Assembly: GCF_006385705.1 (NCBI RefSeq)
Contig: NZ_VFRQ01000001.1
Span: forward strand, 310,001-374,000
Direction: 5' to 3'
DNA from: Pontibacter mangrovi
Lineage (GTDB): Bacteria; Bacteroidota; Bacteroidia; Cytophagales; Hymenobacteraceae
DNA: 64,000 bases
This document shows, in pieces, positions 55,607 to 64,000 of this stretch. The stretch's first letter is position 1. Each line of letters starts with the position of its first letter. Both the position numbers and the translations under genes were made by a program. The notes beneath the pieces were generated by a model, which searched no databases, had not been told where the DNA came from, and saw only the letters and a list, made by a program, of their open reading frames with translations.

Positions 55607-56104
55607 ATGCTCCACCTTCTTCGCACCGATTCAGCTAACCATGATTTCCATAGGCTCGTGGCGCAGCTCGACCAGAACCTGCAGCAGAACGACGGCGAAG
55701 AGCATGCCTTTTTCGCCCAGTTCAACAAACTCGACAAGATACAGCATGTGGTGGTGGCTTACCAGGATGGTGTTGCGGCTGGTTGTGGTGCTATTAAAGC
55801 GTACACGCCCACCATAGCCGAGGTAAAGCGCATGTTTGTGGAGGAGCGCTACCGCGGCCAAGGCATCGCCACGCGCGTGCTGGCGGAACTGGAGCTGTGG
55901 GCCCACGAGTCAGGCTATACTTCCTGCATCCTGGAAACAGGCATCAAGCAAACGGAAGCGATCAGGCTGTATCAAAAATCAGGATATACCATTATTCCGA
56001 ACTATGGGCAGTATGCCGGCGTTGAAAGTAGTGTTTGCATGCAGAAGGACCTGGGCACAGAGAAAAACAATTTGCAGCAAGGTCAGCAGGCAAACGCCAA
56101 ATAG
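55607..56104 (+). CDS. GNAT-family N-acetyltransferase
   Basis: 165 residues from ATG 55607 (MLHLLRTDSANHDF), the usual type of start; a frame back to 55499 crosses four heptamer copies and is not protein-like. Motif A is VKRMFVEERYRGQGIATRVL (Q/RxxGxG/A for acetyl-CoA), followed by ELELWAHESGY, TSCILETGIKQTEAIRLY and KSGYTIIPNYGQY. The substrate is unknown. It precedes the HipA-like gene by 17 bp. Confidence 0.9.
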   Translation: MLHLLRTDSANHDFHRLVAQLDQNLQQNDGEEHAFFAQFNKLDKIQHVVVAYQDGVAAGCGAIKAYTPTIAEVKRMFVEERYRGQGIATRVLAELELWAHESGYTSCILETGIKQTEAIRLYQKSGYTIIPNYGQYAGVESSVCMQKDLGTEKNNLQQGQQANAK

Positions 56105-56121
56105 TAGCAAGTTTAGAAATT

Positions 56122-56922
56122 ATGAACTATAGTTCACCAGAAATCAGAACTGTGGATGTGATCCGATACCTCACGCCTTTGCGTGAAGGCGGGTCCTTGC
56201 CGGCCATTGTGGAGGCGGATGATCAGTTTCTGTACGTACTCAAGTTCCGCGGAGCAGGGCAAGGTATAAAAGTGCTCATTGCGGAGCTGATTGTGGGGGA
56301 AATTGCCCGGGTAATCGGCTTTAAAATACCAGAGATTGTGTTTGCCACGCTGGATGAAGCCTTCGGTCGCACCGAGCCAGATGAGGAAATACAAGACCTG
56401 CTTCGCGCCAGCGAGGGACTGAACCTGGCGCTGCATTACCTCTCCGGCGCTATCACATTCGACCCGGTGGTGAACACACCGAGTGCCAGGCTAGCCTCTC
56501 AGATCGTGTGGCTGGATAGCCTGGTGATGAACGTGGACCGCACAGCCCGGAATACCAACATGCTCATGTGGAAGAAAGAACTGTGGCTGATAGACCACGG
56601 CGCTGCTTTATACTTTCATCACTCCTGGAGCAACTGGCAAGAGCAGGCCAAGCGGCCGTTCCCGCAAATAAAAGACCATGTGCTGCTACCCCTGGCCACC
56701 GACCTGGAAAGTATAGACCAGGAAATGAAAGCCATACTTAGCCCTCAGGTTCTGCAGGCTATACTTGCTGCCATTCCCGATGCCTGGCTCACCGGCGTGG
56801 AGTCGCCGTTCGAGACAGCCGAAGAGCACCGGCAAGCCTACGCCTCTTTTCTGGAGACACGCCTCTCCCATTCCGAAATATTTGTAAAAGGAGCCCAGGA
56901 TGCAAGAAAAACACTTATTTGA
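56122..56922 (+). CDS. HipA-like kinase (HipA_2 type)
   Basis: 266 residues from ATG 56122 (MNYSSPEIRTVDVI). It lacks the N-terminal subdomain of classical HipA. KFRGAGQGIKVLIAELIVGE holds the putative ATP-site lysine and helix; the catalytic loop MNVDRTARNTNML has the D and N pair, and LIDHGAALYF supplies the metal-binding aspartate. No HipB-type HTH antitoxin is adjacent. Its end overlaps a DUF3037 gene by 23 bp, a pairing that suggests a functional partner. Its target is unknown. Confidence 0.82.
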   Translation: MNYSSPEIRTVDVIRYLTPLREGGSLPAIVEADDQFLYVLKFRGAGQGIKVLIAELIVGEIARVIGFKIPEIVFATLDEAFGRTEPDEEIQDLLRASEGLNLALHYLSGAITFDPVVNTPSARLASQIVWLDSLVMNVDRTARNTNMLMWKKELWLIDHGAALYFHHSWSNWQEQAKRPFPQIKDHVLLPLATDLESIDQEMKAILSPQVLQAILAAIPDAWLTGVESPFETAEEHRQAYASFLETRLSHSEIFVKGAQDARKTLI

Positions 56923-57283
56923 GTACGCCGTGCTGCGCGTAGTGCCAAGGGTGGAGCGCGAGGAGTTTCTGAATGTGGGGGTTATACTTTTCTGTGCGTC
57001 CAAAGGGTTTCTGCAAACAAGGTATGAACTGAACGAAGACCGCCTGCGCGCCCTCTGCCCGTCCGTGGACCTGCCAGAACTGCAGCAACGTTTAAATGCC
57101 TTTTGCAAAGTATGCGCCGGCCGTAAAGAAGGCGGCCCTATTGGGCAACTAGGCACTGCTTCCCGTTTTAGGTGGCTCACCGCCAACCGCAGCACCATCG
57201 TGCAAACCTCCCCCGTACATCCTGGCCGGTGCCAAAACCCAGACGAAACGATTGAGCACCTGATGGAGCAACTTGTGCTTTAA
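56900..57283 (+). CDS. DUF3037 protein
   Basis: 127 residues. It starts FEYAVLRVVPRVEREEFLNVGVILFC in two stretches, typical of DUF3037, followed by RYELNEDRLRALCPSVDL and a C-terminal region with SRFRWLTANRSTIVQTSPVH. Small and soluble, with no known activity. It overlaps the HipA-like gene, so translation is likely coupled. Confidence 0.82.
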   Translation: MQEKHLFEYAVLRVVPRVEREEFLNVGVILFCASKGFLQTRYELNEDRLRALCPSVDLPELQQRLNAFCKVCAGRKEGGPIGQLGTASRFRWLTANRSTIVQTSPVHPGRCQNPDETIEHLMEQLVL

Positions 57284-57743
57284 TACGCAGCCACTATACC
57301 TCATAAGAGCGCCTCTCCTTTTAAGTAGAGGCGCTCTTATTTTTCTAAGTATAACAACCCCTGTAAGCTGTAACAGTAGCTTTATCCGCAACGCTGCTCT
57401 TCATGCTCTTTATTTGAATTGCACCCACGCCTCCCTTAGGGTAAGTGAACCCTTAGCCTCAGCCTTCTCAAATTTTCATACTTCATTATAAATATCCTTC
57501 AATACGCAACCTTATTTTATACTTTAACTATAATACCATATAAACATTATAATAACCTAGTATAACCGTATCCTGACTAACGGCCACACCCTTAGCCGAA
57601 CCGTGCAGCTGAGCAAGTTTACTTGAAAAAGCCTGTAGATATAGTCCTACAGGCCACCGCCGGTTTCATGCTGCACGATAGCGAATGCCTTTATTCCATT
57701 TTTCCGAATAAAATTCAGGTTCATTCATTTTAAGTCTATACCT
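57284..57743. other. 460-nt AT-rich intergenic region upstream of susC
   Basis: It holds a strong terminator (57303) and heptamers at 57347 and 57518. No exact TAnnTTTG box is seen before susC, and no gene. Confidence 0.5.
57303..57340 (+). terminator. Terminator of the GNAT-HipA-DUF3037 unit
   Basis: ATAAGAGCGCCTCT (57303-57316) and AGAGGCGCTCTTAT (57327-57340) form a 14-bp perfect stem followed by TTTTCT. Confidence 0.8.
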
Positions 57744-60700
57744 ATGAGATTGAGTTTTACATCATTTGTTGTGCTGCTGATGCTGTGGTGTGCAGCCGGT
57801 GCGCATGCCCAAGGCACCACCGTCAGTGGCAAAGTTTCTGGCGAAGAATCTGGCGCGGCTCTTCCGGGGGTAAGCGTGACGGTGAAAGGCACCACCACCG
57901 GCACCACCACAGACGCAGAGGGCAATTACGAGATTACAGTGCCAGGCCAGGATGCCGTGCTGCAGTTCCGCTACTTGGGCTATACTACCCGCGAGGTAGA
58001 GGTCGGCAACCAGAACGTCATAAACGTGACGCTGGTGACTGACACCAAACAGCTTGGGGAAGTGGTTGTGACCGCCCTGGGCATCACCCGCGAAAAGAAA
58101 GCGCTGGGCTTTGCGGCGCAGGAGGTACAGTCAGAGGAGTTGGTGGAGAACCGACAGCCCAACGTGCTGAATGCCATGCAAGGCAAGGTGGCAGGCGTAA
58201 CTATTTCCAGCACCGGCGGTGCGCCGGGCCAGGGCTCCAGCATCCAGATCCGGGGCATCAACTCCATCGACCCCAGTCGGCCTAACCAACCGCTTTTCGT
58301 GATCGACGGCATCATCATGGACAATTCGACTTCTACCTTTGGCGAGGGTTCGGAGCTCAGAGGCATGAGTAACCGCCTGGCAGACCTCAACCCGAACGAC
58401 ATCGAAAGTATAAACATCCTGCGCGGCGGCGCTGCCACGGCCCTCTACGGCTTACAAGGGGCAAACGGGGTGGTGGTGATTACCACAAAAGCCGGCCGGA
58501 AAGGCGAAATGCGGGTAAACTTTACCTCTACGGTGGGCTTTGAGGAAGTAAACAAGTTTCCTGATATACAAGACACCTATACGCAGGGTTATTTAGGGGA
58601 GTACGACTCCACCAGCTTCTGGCCTAGCTGGGGACCTACGGTAGAGGAAGCCCGCCAGATTGACCCCACGCACCCTTCTAAATTGTACAACCACTTTAAA
58701 GATGCCTACGAGTCAGGCAGCCAGTTCCGGAACACGCTATCTTTCTCCGGAGGCAGTGAGGCCATGAGTTTCTTTACCTCCCTCTCGCATCTGCGGCACG
58801 AAGGGGTACTGCCCTTCACAAATTACCAGAACATCTCAGCCAGACTTAATGCTGATGCCCAGGTGAGCCAGAAGGTACGCATCGGGGGCAACTTCAACTA
58901 CATCAACTCCGGCGGCGACCGCTATAACGCCGACCGTTTTAACGAAAGCCTCAGCTATTGGTCGCCGCGTTGGGATGTGACGGATTTCCGGAAGCCGGAT
59001 GGCACCATGAAAACGTATGGCAACAACAACCCAATCTACGGTGCGGCCACAAACAAACTGCAGGATGAGGTGAACCGTTTTATCGGCGGCCTAACCTTTG
59101 GCTATAAGCCGCTGGACTGGATCGACCTGAGCTACCGCATCGGCCTGGATACCTACAGCGACGACCGCACCCGCACCGCGCCAGGTCCGCGCGGCCTGCC
59201 CGACGAGCGCGTGTATGAGGATAATGAACTGGGCTTTGTGCATGAGTACTCCACCCGCTTCCGGGCCATCAACTCCACCTTCATTGCCACACTGAACTCC
59301 GACTTTGGCGAAAACTTTTCTGGTACGCTGCGCCTGGGCCACGACCTGCTGGACCGCCAGTCCAAGAGCTATGGCGTTATCGGCCAGGAGTTGGCGGTGT
59401 ACGATTACTTCAGGCTCTCCAATGCCCGCTTTCTGAGCACCGACGAGCAAGAGACAGAATACCGGCTCATGGGCATTTTTGCAGAAGCCTCCGTAGACTA
59501 CAAAGACTTCCTGTACCTGACCCTGACCGGCCGCAACGACATCACCTCTACCCTTGCCAGTAACAACCGCTCTTTTTTCTACCCATCCGTCAGCGTGAGC
59601 TATCTTTTCTCGGAGCAGTTTGATTTGCCGGACATTATCAACCAGAGTAAGTTGCGCCTGTCCTATGCCCAGATTGGTAAAGACGCCCAGCCCTACTCCA
59701 TTTCCTCCGGCTACGCGCCTTACGCCGGTTTACCTACGGGATACACCGGCGTCACCCGCGATGCCTTGTTAGGAAATCGGGCGCTGAAGCCGGAGTTCAC
59801 GAACACCTTTGAGGCTGGCCTGGAAATGGCATTCTTCAATAACCGCCTGGGCTTCGACTTTACCTACTACTATTCCCTCAGCAAAGACCAGATCCTGAAC
59901 ATCAACGTGGCCAACACCACCGGTTATATACTTGCTGCCATAAACGCCGGGGAAATGCGCAACAAAGGCGTGGAACTGGTGCTGAACGGTGCCCCTATCA
60001 AGAGCAATAATTTTACCTGGGATGCCAAACTGGTGTTCTCCGCCAACCGCAACAAGATCCTGAAAATACCCGAGGAGCTGGATGAGATTGTGTATGCCTC
60101 CCAGTTTGGCTACGTGGGCTCAACTGTGTCCATGCGCTTAGTTGAGGGGGAGCCTTACGGTAATATCTATGGTTCCCACTTCCAGCGGTACTATGGCCCC
60201 GGCGAGGAAGAAGACCCGCTTTTTATAGATGAATCAAGGCCTATCGTGATCGGCGAAGACGGTTTCCCTGTGCGGGCGCCGCTAACAAGCCAGAAAATTC
60301 TCGGCAACTCGCAACCGGATTGGATCGGGGGCTTTACAAACACCTTCACCTATAAGAACCTAAGCCTGACTGCGCTTCTGGATGCCCGTATCGGCCTGGA
60401 GAAGTATAACCAGATGGATAACTTCTTTGCCGCCTTCGGCATTGCCGAGTATACCGAGAACCGAAACGACACGAAAGTATTTGAGGGCGTGCTGGAGGAC
60501 GGAACGCCTAACACCAAGGAAGTATGGCTGGGGCAGGGCATCGGGCCGGACGGCGTGGACTATGGCAACGGCTACTACCGCAACTACTACCGCGGCGTGT
60601 CCGAGAACTTTGTGGAGGATGCCTCCTGGGTGCGGCTCCGCTCGCTTTCCTTAAACTATAGCCTGCCCGAGAAATGGTTCGAAAGCATCTTTATCCGGAA

Positions 60701-60866
60701 CGCCTCCTTGGGTTTCACTGGCAATAACCTGTGGCTCCACACCGATTACAAAGGCTTCGACCCTGAAACGAGCTTCTCGCCGAGCGGCAGTAACGTGGAT
60801 GGCTTCTCCGGATTTACGTACCCGGCTGTTCGCAGCTACCTGTTCACCCTAAATGTTGGATTCTAA
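57744..60866 (+). CDS. SusC/RagA-family TonB-linked outer membrane transporter
   Basis: 1040 residues with a signal peptide (cleavage near AHA-Q). A CarboxypepD-like domain (about 25-105, TVSGKVSGEESGAALPGVSV) leads to the plug: EVVVTALGITREKKALGFAA, NVLNAMQGKVAGVTISS, SIQIRGINS and NILRGGAATALYGLQGANG (each in part). The rest is a 22-strand barrel ending in the aromatic LNVGF. It imports oligosaccharides or peptides with its SusD partner using TonB energy. No glycosidase or sensor lies beside the pair, so its substrate cannot be named. Confidence 0.95.
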   Translation: MRLSFTSFVVLLMLWCAAGAHAQGTTVSGKVSGEESGAALPGVSVTVKGTTTGTTTDAEGNYEITVPGQDAVLQFRYLGYTTREVEVGNQNVINVTLVTDTKQLGEVVVTALGITREKKALGFAAQEVQSEELVENRQPNVLNAMQGKVAGVTISSTGGAPGQGSSIQIRGINSIDPSRPNQPLFVIDGIIMDNSTSTFGEGSELRGMSNRLADLNPNDIESINILRGGAATALYGLQGANGVVVITTKAGRKGEMRVNFTSTVGFEEVNKFPDIQDTYTQGYLGEYDSTSFWPSWGPTVEEARQIDPTHPSKLYNHFKDAYESGSQFRNTLSFSGGSEAMSFFTSLSHLRHEGVLPFTNYQNISARLNADAQVSQKVRIGGNFNYINSGGDRYNADRFNESLSYWSPRWDVTDFRKPDGTMKTYGNNNPIYGAATNKLQDEVNRFIGGLTFGYKPLDWIDLSYRIGLDTYSDDRTRTAPGPRGLPDERVYEDNELGFVHEYSTRFRAINSTFIATLNSDFGENFSGTLRLGHDLLDRQSKSYGVIGQELAVYDYFRLSNARFLSTDEQETEYRLMGIFAEASVDYKDFLYLTLTGRNDITSTLASNNRSFFYPSVSVSYLFSEQFDLPDIINQSKLRLSYAQIGKDAQPYSISSGYAPYAGLPTGYTGVTRDALLGNRALKPEFTNTFEAGLEMAFFNNRLGFDFTYYYSLSKDQILNINVANTTGYILAAINAGEMRNKGVELVLNGAPIKSNNFTWDAKLVFSANRNKILKIPEELDEIVYASQFGYVGSTVSMRLVEGEPYGNIYGSHFQRYYGPGEEEDPLFIDESRPIVIGEDGFPVRAPLTSQKILGNSQPDWIGGFTNTFTYKNLSLTALLDARIGLEKYNQMDNFFAAFGIAEYTENRNDTKVFEGVLEDGTPNTKEVWLGQGIGPDGVDYGNGYYRNYYRGVSENFVEDASWVRLRSLSLNYSLPEKWFESIFIRNASLGFTGNNLWLHTDYKGFDPETSFSPSGSNVDGFSGFTYPAVRSYLFTLNVGF

Positions 60867-60877
60867 AGTATAGCGCC

Positions 60878-62296
60878 ATGAAAAAGATAATGCGATATAT
60901 GCTTGCCCTGGTTTTTGTCGGCACGGTAGCCGGCCTGCAGGGATGCGAAGATTATTTTGACCTGGAGGACAACCCGAACCTAGTGAACGATCCGCCCCTC
61001 AGCACGATGCTGTCCACTGCCACGCAGAAAACAGCCTTGAACAATTATCGTGTCGCTTCCATTACCTCTTATTTTGTGCAGTACCTGGCCAGTTCTACCC
61101 AAGGCAGCTCCACCGACTCCTACGAAGTGACCGACTATTCCGGCACCTGGAATGCCCTATACCTGGCCATGGCGGATATTTACGATATGCGGCAGAAGGC
61201 TTTAGAGGAGGGTGCCTCGCATTACGTGGGCGTAGCCGATGTGCTGATGGCTTACCACCTGAGCTTGGTGACAGACCTGTGGGGCGATGCCCCCTACTCC
61301 AATGCCTTTATCAGCACCACCCTTACCCCTACGTTTGATCCGGCAGGGGATTTATACCAGGAAACCCTGCGGCTGTTGGACGAGGCCATTGTAGAGCTGG
61401 GCAAAGCAGAATCAAGTGTGCTCCTGGATGCCAACAACGACCTGATCCATGGGGGCAGCACCGAAAACTGGATAAAGACAGCCTATGCGCTCAAGGCACG
61501 CCAACTGAACAAGCTTTCCGGCACCTCTTCCTACGATCCTCAGGCCGTGTTGGCTGCCGTGGAAAACTCATACACTTCCAACGCAGACAATGCCGAAATG
61601 GGCGTATTTGAGGAGCGAAACCCTTGGGCCGAGGTAGCTTTGGAAAATGAAAACCTGATACTGGGCGGCTGGCTTTCTGAGCAGCTGATAGAGCAGCTAA
61701 AGGGCACGACAACCGGCGTGGAAGACCCACGCCTGCCTAAAATAACGGACCCAACCATTAACGGCGATTATGTGGGAACGCCGAATAGCGTAGGCAACGT
61801 TGGCTCAGCCAGCAACACAATTCGCGACGAGACATATATTTCCCGCAACTCCCCGCTAACGTCAGATACCTCCCCCATCATCCTGGTGTCTTACCCGGAG
61901 GTGAAAATGATCGAAGCTGAGGCCGCTCTGCGGGCGGGGCAAACGGAGCGGGCGTATGAGGCATACTTGCAAGGCATACAGGCAAGTATGGACATGCTGG
62001 AGGTAGCTTCCGCAGACGCCAATGCCTATATTTCCGATCCGGCTGTGTCGGTGGGCGCTTCTAACCTCACGCTAGCAGATATTTTTCGGGAAAAGTACGT
62101 GATAACCTATCTTAACCCGGAGGCCTGGAACGATGCCCGCCGCTTCGACTACCAGTATGAAGACTTTACCGTGCCCGTAAACGCGGTGCTGCCGACATTT
62201 ATCAGGCGCGTGGCCTACCCAAGCGATGAAACTGCCAAAAACCCCAACACCCCAGATGTAACGGACCTGGCCGATCCGCTCTGGTGGGATGCCTAA
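60878..62296 (+). CDS. SusD/RagB-like outer membrane lipoprotein
   Basis: 472 residues. Lipobox GLQGC, then an acidic EDYFDLEDNPN. The helical TPR-like fold of the SusD-like_2 group shows in YRVASITSYFVQYLASSTQ, MAYHLSLVTDLWGDAPYSNA (about 130-149), and YPEVKMIEAEAALRAGQTER near 345. The end carries EAWNDARRFDYQYEDF. It forms the lid of the SusC barrel and binds substrate at the surface. It follows susC by 11 bp. Confidence 0.93.
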   Translation: MKKIMRYMLALVFVGTVAGLQGCEDYFDLEDNPNLVNDPPLSTMLSTATQKTALNNYRVASITSYFVQYLASSTQGSSTDSYEVTDYSGTWNALYLAMADIYDMRQKALEEGASHYVGVADVLMAYHLSLVTDLWGDAPYSNAFISTTLTPTFDPAGDLYQETLRLLDEAIVELGKAESSVLLDANNDLIHGGSTENWIKTAYALKARQLNKLSGTSSYDPQAVLAAVENSYTSNADNAEMGVFEERNPWAEVALENENLILGGWLSEQLIEQLKGTTTGVEDPRLPKITDPTINGDYVGTPNSVGNVGSASNTIRDETYISRNSPLTSDTSPIILVSYPEVKMIEAEAALRAGQTERAYEAYLQGIQASMDMLEVASADANAYISDPAVSVGASNLTLADIFREKYVITYLNPEAWNDARRFDYQYEDFTVPVNAVLPTFIRRVAYPSDETAKNPNTPDVTDLADPLWWDA

Positions 62297-62313
62297 CAGG
62301 TATAAAGTATAAG

Positions 62314-62346
62314 AGAGAAGCCGCCATAAAATACAGCGGCTTCTCT
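62314..62346. terminator. Bidirectional terminator between susD and proA
   Basis: AGAGAAGCCGC (62314-62324) and GCGGCTTCTCT (62336-62346) pair over 11 bp. An AAGTATA lies just left (62305). Confidence 0.75.
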
Positions 62347-62371
62347 TTTACACACAGATTAATAAATTGAT

Positions 62372-63619
62372 TTAGGCCCGTATATGTCCGGAGCCTTTTA
62401 CTACCCATTTGTAGCTCGTCAGCTCATCCAGGGCCATGGGGCCGCGGGCATGCAGTTTTTGCGTACTGATGCCGATCTCTGCCCCCAGTCCAAACTGGGC
62501 GCCATCGGTAAAGGCAGTGGACGCGTTGGCATAAACGGCGGCGGCATCCACCGCTTTTAAAAACTGATCTACATGCTGTTCATTCTCCGAGATGATCGCT
62601 TCGCTGTGTTGCGAAGAATAGGCATTGATGTGCTCAATGGCCTCTTCCATCCCGGACACCGTTTTCACTGACATCTTCAACGACAGGAACTCAGTGCCAA
62701 AATGCTCTTCTGTAGCCTGCTGCAGCTTGTCAGCGGGGTAGCTATTTTTGAGAGCGGCATAAGCAGGCGCATCGGCAAACACCTCCACGCCTTTCGCTGC
62801 CAACCCTTTGCCAATCTCTGCCAGGTCCCCCAGGCGATCTTCATGTATCACCAGGCAGTCCAGCGCATTGCAGACACTCACGCGGCGGGTCTTGGCATTC
62901 ACCACGATTTCCTTACCGCGCTGCAGGTCGGCAAACGCATCGAAATAGGTATGCACAATGCCGGCGCCGGTTTCAATTACCGGCACTTTGGAGTTCTCGC
63001 GCACATAGTTGATTAGCCCCTGGCTACCGCGCGGAATGATGATGTCCACGTACTCCACGGCGTGCAGCATCTCGTGCGTTGCCTCACGGTCTGGCGGCAG
63101 TAGCTGCACGATGTTCTTGTCTACCCCGTTTTGCTCCAGCACTTGGTGTATAATGGCAACAATGGCTGCGTTAGAGTCCCGGGCATCGCTGCCGCCTTTC
63201 AACAGCAAAGCGTTTCCCGAGCGCAGGCACAGGCTGAACACATCAAAGGTCACATTGGGCCGCGCCTCATAGATAACGCCGATCACGCCCAGCGGAACCG
63301 ACACCTTCTTCATCTCCAGCCCGTTCTCCAGCGTCCTCTCCGACAGCACCTTGCCCAGCGGCGAAGGCAGCTTCGCCACATTACGGATGTCGGTGGCTAT
63401 ACTTTCGATGCGCTCATGGGTTAGTTTCAGGCGGTCATACTTTGGGTCGGCGGCGTCCATGCGCGCCAGGTCCTGTTGGTTAGCGGCAAGTATGGCATCT
63501 GCGTTGGCAACCGCTTGGTCTGCCAGCTGCTCCAGCACGTTTATAATTTTCTCTTCCGGCAGCAGGTTCAGCTTCCTGCTGGCCAGCTTTACCTGCTTAA
63601 AAATAGGTTGCATTTTCAT
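62372..63619 (-). CDS. proA: Glutamate-5-semialdehyde dehydrogenase
   Basis: 415 residues. [20 protein letters not shown] opens the cofactor domain and [16 protein letters not shown] follows. The catalytic cysteine is C250 in [30 protein letters not shown] and [13 protein letters not shown] mark the end. It reduces glutamyl-5-phosphate to the semialdehyde for proline synthesis. It is 3 bp downstream of the proB end. Confidence 0.95.
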   Translation of the reverse strand: MKMQPIFKQVKLASRKLNLLPEEKIINVLEQLADQAVANADAILAANQQDLARMDAADPKYDRLKLTHERIESIATDIRNVAKLPSPLGKVLSERTLENGLEMKKVSVPLGVIGVIYEARPNVTFDVFSLCLRSGNALLLKGGSDARDSNAAIVAIIHQVLEQNGVDKNIVQLLPPDREATHEMLHAVEYVDIIIPRGSQGLINYVRENSKVPVIETGAGIVHTYFDAFADLQRGKEIVVNAKTRRVSVCNALDCLVIHEDRLGDLAEIGKGLAAKGVEVFADAPAYAALKNSYPADKLQQATEEHFGTEFLSLKMSVKTVSGMEEAIEHINAYSSQHSEAIISENEQHVDQFLKAVDAAAVYANASTAFTDGAQFGLGAEIGISTQKLHARGPMALDELTSYKWVVKGSGHIRA

Positions 63620-63622
63620 AGT

Positions 63623-64000
63623 TTATAGGCTGTGGTATTTGTATAAGTATAGATAATTGTAATGAATGATGGGCTTTTGGTTGGTTTGGCCCAAGGTCAT
63701 TCCAGCTTTTCGGGAGCCATACTCTGCCTTGCCCAGGCCAAGCTTCTCCCCTTGCGTATCCTTTATCTGGATGATGTCTCCCTTAGAGAAGTTACCGCTG
63801 ATGCCGACAATGCCCACCGGCAGCAGGCTGGCTGCTTCTTCTGCGTGCAGCGCCTCTTTCGCGCCGTCGTTCACGATCACCTCGCCTTTGGTGTAATTCC
63901 CGCTGTGGGCCACCCATTTCTTCGGGTTCGGTTTCGAGGAGTCCGGCTCAAAATAGGTTGCCTTCAGGCGCTTGTGGTAAAAATCCAGTAAGATATTCTC
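63623..64000 (-). CDS. proB: Glutamate 5-kinase, C-terminal part (5' end outside window)
   Basis: The frame is open from the right edge (ENILLDFYHKRLKATYFEP...), so only the last 125 residues are seen. WVAHSGNYTKGEVIVNDGAK and LLPVGIVGISGNFSKGDIIQI form the PUA domain that ends many ProB proteins, with KWVAHSG linking from the kinase domain. It phosphorylates glutamate, the first step of proline synthesis, and forms proBA with the next gene. The short tail LYLYKYHSL contains a TATACTT/AAGTATA copy at 63646. Confidence 0.85.
   Translation of the reverse strand, partial: ENILLDFYHKRLKATYFEPDSSKPNPKKWVAHSGNYTKGEVIVNDGAKEALHAEEAASLLPVGIVGISGNFSKGDIIQIKDTQGEKLGLGKAEYGSRKAGMTLGQTNQKPIIHYNYLYLYKYHSL

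Noticed and set aside
1..64000. AAGTATR as merely the -7 promoter box
   Set aside because: Most copies lie inside genes on both strands, and exact TAnnTTTG boxes here mostly lack the heptamer.
1..64000. CRISPR array, insertion sequence, prophage or attachment site
   Set aside because: No regularly spaced repeats, transposase, integrase or target-site duplications were seen; the tRNA has no downstream repeat of its 3' end.

Overview
The window comes from a Bacteroidota genome, most probably a Cytophagales/Hymenobacteraceae member such as Pontibacter (inference from gene content, not from a marker tree). The signs are: a secreted protein with a type IX secretion type B tail, a SusC/SusD pair, a short primary sigma factor lacking region 1.1, TAnnTTTG promoter boxes, a bacillithiol biosynthesis gene, a tRNA without an encoded CCA, and the ParA-ParB-DUF5683-DapB-LepB order typical of the phylum. 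Base composition is moderate and even. I see no insertion sequence, prophage, integron or CRISPR array, so this is chromosomal backbone with small accessory patches.

Layout. 0-9.4 kb: end of a T9SS cargo protein, an orphan cytochrome oxidase subunit III-like protein, a secreted YceI-like protein, a periplasmic GH13 amylase, an MscS channel, then a response regulator / histidine kinase / secreted PepSY-SdiA-regulated fusion operon. 9.7-12.5 kb: three H/Y/R/D/N/G-rich disordered proteins plus two tiny proteins. 13-19 kb: TetR regulator, YqhD aldehyde reductase, MDR enone/quinone reductase, BshB1, an M23/LysM peptidase and thioredoxin reductase (redox and aldehyde stress). 19-24.8 kb: rpoD, pnp, rpsO, an LptF/G permease and a START-like protein. 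24.9 kb: tRNA-Met(CAT). 25-35 kb: GH13 alpha-glucosidase, a membrane protein, ABC-F, 2H phosphoesterase, a deoxyhypusine synthase-like enzyme, hslV and a GH15 enzyme. 35-43 kb: pyrG-yidC, two Cys-motif lipoproteins, a GH20 hexosaminidase and two YsnF/AvaK (DUF2382) stress proteins. 44-49 kb: MBL hydrolase, parA-parB-DUF5683-dapB-lepB. 49-51 kb: three tandem paralogous lipoproteins. 51-57 kb: mutS2, YhcH-like, MATE, GNAT, and a HipA-like kinase overlapping a DUF3037 gene. 57.7-64 kb: SusC/SusD and proBA (proB cut by the right edge).

The strongest unexplained signal is not a gene. The 7-mer AAGTATA (reverse complement TATACTT) occurs about 100 times by my eye count in 64 kb, where chance predicts about 7-8. 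It lies on both strands, in genes and between them, and inside genes it falls in all three reading frames, often forcing the codons ATA and AGT. The variant AAGTATG is also frequent (about 40) while AAGTATC and AAGTATT are rare, giving a core AAGTATR. Copies cluster, form perfect 14-bp palindromes and sit in terminator stems. A second theme is long, perfectly paired terminators shared by convergent genes, one of which contains the stop codons of both genes.
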